A stretch of DNA of 12,033 bases. It comes from Gardnerella vaginalis (GTDB lineage: Bacteria; Actinomycetota; Actinomycetes; Actinomycetales; Bifidobacteriaceae). Under the pieces are notes generated by a model. It searched no databases, was not told where the DNA came from, and saw only the letters and a program-made list of their open reading frames with translations. Below, piece after piece: positions 7,290 through 12,033 of this stretch (position 1 is its first letter; each line of letters opens with the position of its first letter). Both the position numbers and the translations under genes were made by a program. The DNA lies in the NCBI GenBank assembly GCA_946997215.1, contig CAMPUL010000032.1, positions 1 through 12,033 of the forward strand, given 5' to 3'.

Positions 7290-7404
7290 ACAAAGAAACA
7301 AAACTGCATCAGCAAACTTTGACGCCATAATGTAGACTAGAAAGACACTCAAAAATCAATCATGTTAATCAAGTTAAACACGTACAAATTTAAGGGAAGT
7401 GAAT

Positions 7405-8820
7405 ATGTCATCGCAATCGGCGCAGCAAAAGTCTTCGCCTATGTCAAACTACGCAAAATTGTTCTCTTTTGAAGGAACACGAGCGTTTTGCATATCTGGA
7501 GCAATAGCAAGGCTGCCTATTTCGATGATGGGTTTAGGAATAGTCCTGGCATTAAACCACATTTACAACAATTGGACAATTGCTGGAACAATGAGCGCCG
7601 CATACGTTCTATCGCAAGCAGCCGTAACGCCATTATACGCAAAGCTTTTTGACCGATTCGGACAAAGAAAAGTCGGCGTACTCGCACTAAGTGCGCAAGT
7701 TGTTTGCATGCTGTCGTTTGCAACCGCCGCACTTTTCCACATACCTTTGCCAATACTTTTTGCGCTTGCAATTTTAATGGGAGTTACACAATTTGCGTTC
7801 GGCGCGCTTGTTAGAACTCGCTGGGCATACACTCTTAAAAGTCAAACTGACGACACGCTGCTAAACGTTGCATATGCGCTGGAATCTGGAATTGACGAGA
7901 TTGTGTTTATATTCGGTCCAATTCTTGCAGCATGGCTTGCCACTAGCGTTCACCCTGTATCGCAGCTTTTTGTGCCAGTTTTGGCAAGCGGACTAGGCGG
8001 AGCTTGGTTCTTATCGCTTAAAAACACGCAGCCTGCGGTTGTTAAAATTGTGCAAGTAGAAAGCGCTCCCGCAAATGATGAAGATGTGCGAGCTGCTCTG
8101 GAAAATGGCCCTTACAGCACATCGGAAAACTCGGCGGGAAACTCGGTGGAAGACTCGTCAAAAAATGGCAAGAAAATAATCGCAAAAAATCTTAGAGACA
8201 AGCTTTCGCTAAAACAACTAAGAAATGCAAATCGCAAAAACAAGCCAAAAAACGTGCTTCTTTACCGCGGAATCATACCGCTTGTTATTATGTTCCTTGT
8301 TTTTAACATGAGCTTTAGTGCTTTTGACGTATCCGTTACAGCAGCAATGCGCGCGCAAGGATTAGACAAACTGATCGGCTTGCAACTTGCGCTGTTTGCG
8401 TGCGGGTCTTTAGTCGGAGCTGTTATTTTTGGCTCGCACAAATTCCGCGGATCTAATTGGTCTCATCTAATTGTGTTTCTAAGCCTGCTCACTGTTGGCT
8501 TTATTCTTATGAACATTAACATAGATAGGCTTATACTTCTAAGCATTTTTGAGCTTTTGAGCGGATTGTGTGTTTCGCCGATTTTTGCAACTGGAAACCT
8601 TATTGTTAAAGACACGATTCCAGAGCATTCGCTTACCGAAGGATTATCTTGGCTGCCAACAGCATCGGCTACTGGCGCTTCACTTGGATCCATGGTTGCA
8701 GGCTTTGCGATTGACGCGTGGAGTTCGCACGGAGGAATGATGGTTCCGTGGATTTCTACGCTTATTGCTATTCCAATCGCATCAATTGGGTGGATTATTG
8801 TAACGCGAAAGCGCGATTAA
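7405..8820 (+). CDS. Major facilitator superfamily (MFS) transporter
   Basis: Predicted inner-membrane secondary transporter of 471 residues. Hydrophobic stretches fit 12 transmembrane helices in two sets of six (about 25-207 and 287-466). The characteristic loop after helix 2 is present as KLFDRFGQRKVG (residues 80-91), a good match to MFS motif A. A hydrophilic, charged central loop (about 218-284) rich in Ser, Asn and Lys links the halves. I see no residues that fix a substrate; drug/proton antiport is only one option. ATG 7405 is chosen because AGGGAAG lies six bases before it; an in-frame GTG at 7399 overlaps that ribosome binding site. It is the only plus-strand gene here, running against its neighbours, and is bracketed by related repeats. 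The upstream palindromes (6975-7289) lie 115 bp before the start and could be in its leader if transcription begins early. Confidence 0.9.
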   Translation: MSSQSAQQKSSPMSNYAKLFSFEGTRAFCISGAIARLPISMMGLGIVLALNHIYNNWTIAGTMSAAYVLSQAAVTPLYAKLFDRFGQRKVGVLALSAQVVCMLSFATAALFHIPLPILFALAILMGVTQFAFGALVRTRWAYTLKSQTDDTLLNVAYALESGIDEIVFIFGPILAAWLATSVHPVSQLFVPVLASGLGGAWFLSLKNTQPAVVKIVQVESAPANDEDVRAALENGPYSTSENSAGNSVEDSSKNGKKIIAKNLRDKLSLKQLRNANRKNKPKNVLLYRGIIPLVIMFLVFNMSFSAFDVSVTAAMRAQGLDKLIGLQLALFACGSLVGAVIFGSHKFRGSNWSHLIVFLSLLTVGFILMNINIDRLILLSIFELLSGLCVSPIFATGNLIVKDTIPEHSLTEGLSWLPTASATGASLGSMVAGFAIDAWSSHGGMMVPWISTLIAIPIASIGWIIVTRKRD

Positions 8821-8853
8821 TCAGCGCAAGCAATCTTCCGCATTTTGTTTCTT

Positions 8854-8906
8854 TTTTCCCGCGTTTGTTCCCTTTTTGGTCGATTGGGGAAACAAAAGCG
8901 GGAAAA
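8854..8906. repeat. Inverted repeat A, CCCGCGTTTGTT type
   Basis: TTTTCCCGCGTTTGTTCCC (8854-8872) pairs with the arm at 8886-8906, which reads GGGGAAACAAAAGCGGGAAA plus one A. There is one mismatch, a one-base bulge and a 13-base loop. It starts 34 bases after the transporter stop codon and is the best-paired of the three downstream elements. Confidence 0.88.
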
Positions 8907-8953
8907 TCGTTCGCGCGTTACAGCGCGCTACAAGGCAGGTCGTCGCGCCCGCG
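8905..8953. repeat. Repeat blocks 1 and 2, copy 2 (joined form)
   Basis: Block 1 (8905-8929) is identical over 25 bases to 6991-7015. Block 2 (8932-8953) matches 7228-7249 at 21 of 22 bases. Here the two blocks are only two bases apart; in the upstream copy 212 bases of palindromes separate them. Same orientation in both copies, so the transporter gene is flanked by direct repeats. Confidence 0.88.
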
Positions 8954-8981
8954 CATTACGCAGCTCGAAATCGTCGATTCG

Positions 8982-9026
8982 CCCGCGTTTGTTCCCATTC
9001 TTAGTGTTTTAGGAAACAAAAGCGTG
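8982..9026. repeat. Inverted repeat B, CCCGCGTTTGTT type
   Basis: CCCGCGTTTGTTCCC (8982-8996) faces GGAAACAAAAGCGTG (9012-9026). The arms pair over most of their length with mismatches near the tip and base. It is a more decayed copy than element A, with a similar loop length. Confidence 0.75.
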
Positions 9027-9031
9027 AACAC

Positions 9032-9081
9032 TTCCCCACATTTGTTTACGTATTTGGTCAAATGGGAAACAAAAGCAAGAA
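9032..9081. repeat. Inverted repeat C, degenerate copy
   Basis: TTCCCCACATTTGTTTA (9032-9048) faces GGGAAACAAAAGCAAGAA (9064-9081). The right arm keeps the GGGAAACAAAAGC motif of element A, while the left arm has drifted, so the stem is weak. It starts only about six bases after element B. Confidence 0.65.
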
Positions 9082-9119
9082 AGTTGCTCATATAAATCAG
9101 TCAAATCAGTAGAAATTAA

Positions 9120-9800
9120 TCAGCGCGACTGATGCGTGCGTCTGGCGCGGTTTACAAACGGCTCGCCCGAATATATGTACAAATCCTCAACAAGATCTTT
9201 TACGCGATCCGCATACTTTTCATGATCTTTTTTAGCCCACGTAGCATCTCGCCTAAGACCGTGATAATCGTAGAAACTAACATCGCAAGCCGTGTCTGTG
9301 TGCAAAAAGTAGCGATTCACTCCGCGACTACGCAAATGTTGCATTGTGCGCTTCCACAATCCGCCGCCAACTCCGTGCCCGCGAGCGTCTGGAGAAACAA
9401 TAAAAAGCTCCAACTCTGCCTGAGTCAAGTCGTTTATGTGGCTCATCGCCTCCAACTTGCGCTCAATCTGACCCATTGAAATCGCAGAATCCAACGCTTT
9501 TGCGTGCAAAGAATCGTCTTTGCTAGACATCTTTGCCTCTTGCTCTTCTAGCATCTTCTGCACTTGCTTAAACAGCACCTTATCTCCGTACACGCGCGCA
9601 AGCAAAAGTCCCATAAATTTGCCGTTTATTGTTGCAACAGTTCCGTACGTAGAAGGCTCCAAATAGTGAAGCACAAATCGCCTAGAAAGATTGCGCGAAG
9701 CGTCTGCTCCAACAGCATTCGCAATCCCCCATGTGCGCTCGTATTCCTCTACGATTGCGTCAATGTCGTTAATTTTAACTGGACGAAACTCAACCGTCAT
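9120..9800 (-). CDS. GNAT-family N-acetyltransferase
   Basis: Predicted acetyl-CoA-dependent acetyltransferase of 226 residues. The acetyl-CoA pyrophosphate-binding loop is visible as RGHGVG (residues 140-145) after the strand ELELFIVSP (129-137). The next helix is LWKRTMQHLRSRG, and a C-terminal part follows with FYDYHGL (176-182), a common GNAT feature near the active site. The N-terminus (MTVEFRPVKINDIDAI) is a typical first strand and helix. Residues about 75-125 form a charged, helical insertion longer than in minimal GNAT proteins. The substrate cannot be read from sequence; small-molecule and protein acetylation are both possible. GAAGGA four to five bases before the ATG at 9800 supports the start. 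It follows the helicase-nuclease by 87 bp on the same strand and converges with the transporter. Confidence 0.88.
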   Translation of the reverse strand: MTVEFRPVKINDIDAIVEEYERTWGIANAVGADASRNLSRRFVLHYLEPSTYGTVATINGKFMGLLLARVYGDKVLFKQVQKMLEEQEAKMSSKDDSLHAKALDSAISMGQIERKLEAMSHINDLTQAELELFIVSPDARGHGVGGGLWKRTMQHLRSRGVNRYFLHTDTACDVSFYDYHGLRRDATWAKKDHEKYADRVKDLVEDLYIYSGEPFVNRARRTHQSR

Positions 9801-9815
9801 TTTGTCCTTCTTTTA

Positions 9816-9845
9816 CTTTTACTAACTTAACTTTTACTAACTTAA
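9816..9845. repeat. Perfect 15-bp tandem duplication before GNAT gene
   Basis: CTTTTACTAACTTAA is present twice without a gap or mismatch (9816-9830 and 9831-9845), with a partial third copy toward 9810. It lies 15 bases upstream of the acetyltransferase start codon, partly where a promoter or leader would be. The whole 87-bp gap (9801-9887) holds no other evident signal. Confidence 0.88.
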
Positions 9846-9887
9846 ATCGGCTTATGCCCTACTTTTAGATTACCAAATACGTTGATT

Positions 9888-12033
9888 CTAAAAAGACGCC
9901 TCGCTCAAAATCTCGTCACGAGTTTTGCTCAGCGCGTGAATCTCGCGATTTTCCGCACGCGCCTCGCTAACGTAGTAAAGAGTAGCGTCTATGCAGCTTA
10001 AATCAACGTTTGTAGCGCGCGCAAGAAGCAGCCTGTACCAGTCAAGCTGCTCAAGTTTTAGGCGAATATCTTCCGCGGTTTTTGGCCGCTTACCCGTCTT
10101 CCAGTCAACAATTGTGTAGAGTTTCGATTCATCGCTAGCGTCTAATCCCCCTGCAAAAACAGCATCCAAAGTGCCGTTGATAATTCTATTTGCAAACTCC
10201 GTATTATCGACTTGCATTAAAATCGGCATTTCTGCAGCTAGCGGCACTCGTTTTGCCCAACGCGATTCTATAAGCCGTTGCTTCCATTGATTTAGTGCGC
10301 AACTTTGAGGATCAGAAGCTTCGCGATTTTGATTAAACTCGTAAAGCAAATCTTTGCGATCTTGAGGAATAAATTGCTCATCTAACAAAGCGCCATTTTT
10401 TACAATAGTACGCCACTTAGCACACTCGGATGCACTAGAAGACACTGCCGAATCCACAAATTGCTGCGCCCACGCGTGGAATTTTGTACCAAGATTTGCA
10501 TCCATTGACGAAACGGACGGAATTGGTCGAATGCAAGCCAATAGATTGTTGTAAACTCGGTCGTTTTCGCGCGCGATAGCGCTAGCGTTTGTGCCATTTG
10601 CATTGGCATTTACGCCATTTGCATCTGAATTTTGCGCAACTTTGCTTATTTTTTGCAAAGACGTTACGTTAAGCCTAGATCCGTTGGAAATCTTTTCCAC
10701 CTTTTTTGCTAAGTCTTCTAGAGAATAATCGCCAGCGTTTTGCGATGTTAAATCGGCGTCTTGAACAAACGCTTTTGCGCGTGAATAAAGCGATTTTTGA
10801 TGTGATATTAAGGAAGATTCGCCATCAAAATCACCATCAAAATCTTCACTTTTAACATCTTCACTCTTAACAAGTTTTGCAGATTCTTGAAGCGCATTTT
10901 CTACATCTTCACTCAAAGCACAAGGCCATTCAAGCACGCTTTCTTTAGCACGCGAATCGCTTTGAACTTTAATTTTTCCAAACTCTTTAGAAAGCTCACC
11001 TGCAAAATCGCCTGCAATAAGGCCAAAAACGTCTTCGCTGGAATCGTCAGAATTTTCCGCCTCGCATTTTTTAACTTCAATCACACCATTAAGCGACTTT
11101 ATAGCTTCCATCGACTCCTTAAGAAACACCGAAGCGGCGCGCTTACGCCCATTTTCTTCCGAATCTCCCGAATTTGCTGAACCAGTTAAAAGCGCTGCAA
11201 ACTTTGCGCGCGTAAGAGCAACATACATAAGATGGCGCTCGTCCATGTGAAGCTGGATTCCGCGCTCCTCACTTTGCGTAAATGGCATAAAATCAACGCT
11301 TTGCTGGGATTTATACGCATTATACACACTGCTAGTTTCTTCGCTCAAAAAATCGCCAGCAACCGCAGAGCCAGCATCCACCTCTTGAACAGCAGCCGCG
11401 AAATCACACAAAGCTTTGATTCTATTTGGCTTAATCTCGTCAAAAATCTTTTGTACACTATCTAAACTTTGCATGGATTTTTGGGGATGCATTGCCTCGG
11501 CACGCGTTACTGTATGCGGAAAATGCGGCAAAATATTGGCATCCACGCGCAACGCAGAAGGCACGCTTGCGGCAAACTCAATCGGTATGCGAGCGCTGGC
11601 TTGCCCATTATCATCAACTTTTAGCGAATCGCCTTGATTACTTGGAAAAGCGCCCTCGTTTAGCCCAACTACAGCAACTGCTGGCCATTGCAAACCCTTT
11701 GATTGGTGAACTGTCATTAAAACAACTTGCGCGCTATTTTGCTCTGTTCTAGAAGCTTGCAGATCAAGCGTTTTTGCTGAGTCAATCCAATTGATTAGTC
11801 CGCGCAAACTAACATCTTGCCACTCGCCCATCTCTTGCACATACGTTTCTACAATCGCGTTTAGCGAATCTAGCACATTGTGCATGTCGTTAAGCATTGT
11901 TTGATTGCTAAAATCCTTGTATTTTAAGGCCGCTCCAACAGCGCTATCAATGTCTACGTTAAGCGCTTCAACAGCTGATTGCATAACGCTTGTTAGCGAA
12001 TTTCTTTGCACGCGATCAACTTTATTTAGGATT
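9888..12033 (-). CDS. UvrD/AdnB-like helicase-nuclease, C-terminal part
   Basis: The frame stays open to the window edge, so the true start and the Walker A/B motifs lie outside; about 714 C-terminal residues are visible. Numbering from the GTG at 12011, helicase motif V is TVHQSKGLQW (100-109), followed by LNEGAFPS. Motif VI is ERHLMYVALTRAK (258-270). The C-terminus is a RecB-like PD-(D/E)XK nuclease: GTKFHAW (H512), E594, D616 in GTLDAVF, D636-W-K638 in IVDWKTGKRP, and QLDWY (Q655, Y659). Superfamily 1A helicase plus C-terminal nuclease is the AdnA/AdnB arrangement that replaces RecBCD in actinobacteria for resecting double-strand breaks; AdnB is my best guess. A low-complexity linker (about 310-480) separates helicase and nuclease. 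GTG 12011 is only an internal codon. A partner AdnA gene would be expected upstream, beyond the window. Confidence 0.88.
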   Translation of the reverse strand, partial: ILNKVDRVQRNSLTSVMQSAVEALNVDIDSAVGAALKYKDFSNQTMLNDMHNVLDSLNAIVETYVQEMGEWQDVSLRGLINWIDSAKTLDLQASRTEQNSAQVVLMTVHQSKGLQWPAVAVVGLNEGAFPSNQGDSLKVDDNGQASARIPIEFAASVPSALRVDANILPHFPHTVTRAEAMHPQKSMQSLDSVQKIFDEIKPNRIKALCDFAAAVQEVDAGSAVAGDFLSEETSSVYNAYKSQQSVDFMPFTQSEERGIQLHMDERHLMYVALTRAKFAALLTGSANSGDSEENGRKRAASVFLKESMEAIKSLNGVIEVKKCEAENSDDSSEDVFGLIAGDFAGELSKEFGKIKVQSDSRAKESVLEWPCALSEDVENALQESAKLVKSEDVKSEDFDGDFDGESSLISHQKSLYSRAKAFVQDADLTSQNAGDYSLEDLAKKVEKISNGSRLNVTSLQKISKVAQNSDANGVNANANGTNASAIARENDRVYNNLLACIRPIPSVSSMDANLGTKFHAWAQQFVDSAVSSSASECAKWRTIVKNGALLDEQFIPQDRKDLLYEFNQNREASDPQSCALNQWKQRLIESRWAKRVPLAAEMPILMQVDNTEFANRIINGTLDAVFAGGLDASDESKLYTIVDWKTGKRPKTAEDIRLKLEQLDWYRLLLARATNVDLSCIDATLYYVSEARAENREIHALSKTRDEILSEASF

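Larger units (their letters stand above)
6877..7404. other. 528-bp divergent spacer packed with palindromes
   Basis: This region separates the minus-strand small membrane gene from the plus-strand transporter and must hold the promoters of both. The outer parts (6877-6970 and 7290-7404) are A+T-rich and ordinary. The middle (about 6971-7290) is visibly richer in G+C and made almost entirely of inverted repeats, listed separately. Open frames that cross it are by-products of the palindromes. I found no confident -35/-10 pair for the transporter. Confidence 0.8.
8821..9119. other. 299-bp convergent spacer with three inverted repeats
   Basis: This lies between the convergent ends of the transporter (+) and the acetyltransferase (-). 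It holds inverted repeats A, B and C of one family and the second copies of repeat blocks 1 and 2. None of the stems is followed by a T-run in either direction, so classic intrinsic terminators are not evident. Frames read through this DNA are repeat-derived, and I call no gene. Confidence 0.7.

Noticed and set aside
7319..7338. TTGACG and TAGACT as a transporter promoter
   Set aside because: The hexamers are only eight bases apart, far short of the 16-18 needed, and no better pair was found nearby.
8854..8906. Intrinsic bidirectional terminator between transporter and GNAT gene
   Set aside because: The stem is good, but neither strand has a T-run after it; the bordering T and A tracts belong to the stem. 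Kept as a repeat only.
8718..9095. Plus-strand open frame of 125 codons overlapping the transporter end
   Set aside because: It begins inside the transporter gene in another frame and continues through repeats. Its GRSSRPR string also appears in the upstream repeat, showing that it is repeat-derived.
9888..12011. Taking the GTG at 12011 as the real start of the helicase
   Set aside because: The frame stays open to the window edge, and the protein from that codon would lack the ATP-binding motifs required of the family. The gene is therefore truncated by the window.

Overview
The window looks like chromosomal DNA from a low-GC member of the Bifidobacteriaceae, most likely Gardnerella or a close relative. 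This is an inference from three things: actinobacterial-type proteins (long Xaa-Pro aminopeptidase, actinobacterial aminopeptidase N, RNase J with a Lys/Ser-rich N-terminal extension, UvrD-like helicase fused to a RecB-type nuclease), A+T-rich spacers, and good Shine-Dalgarno sites. No rRNA, tRNA, CRISPR array, transposase or phage gene is visible.

Layout. Six of the seven genes lie on the minus strand. Reading leftwards from the right edge they are: an AdnB/UvrD-type helicase-nuclease cut by the window edge (9888-12033), a GNAT acetyltransferase (9120-9800), a 47-residue single-pass membrane protein (6733-6876), RNase J (4587-6542), aminopeptidase N (1855-4467) and Xaa-Pro aminopeptidase (109-1701). 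The only plus-strand gene is a 12-TM major facilitator transporter (7405-8820). It sits between two repeat-rich spacers (6877-7404 and 8821-9119).

The genes are mostly housekeeping: DNA end processing, mRNA turnover, and intracellular peptide breakdown by two complementary metallopeptidases (general N-terminal trimming plus X-Pro cleavage). The GNAT enzyme and the transporter cannot be given substrates from sequence.

The unusual part is the non-coding DNA. The spacer upstream of the transporter holds a packed row of perfect or near-perfect palindromes. Two of them share the core TAAAGTCCACTGGACTTTA and show compensating base changes in the stem. Blocks of the same repeat family recur downstream of the transporter, where a shorter arrangement looks like an 'empty site' lacking the palindrome row. 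The transporter is therefore bracketed by related repeats and runs against the local gene direction. Separately, nearly every gene junction carries a short A+T-rich tandem repeat of 10-32 bp units.
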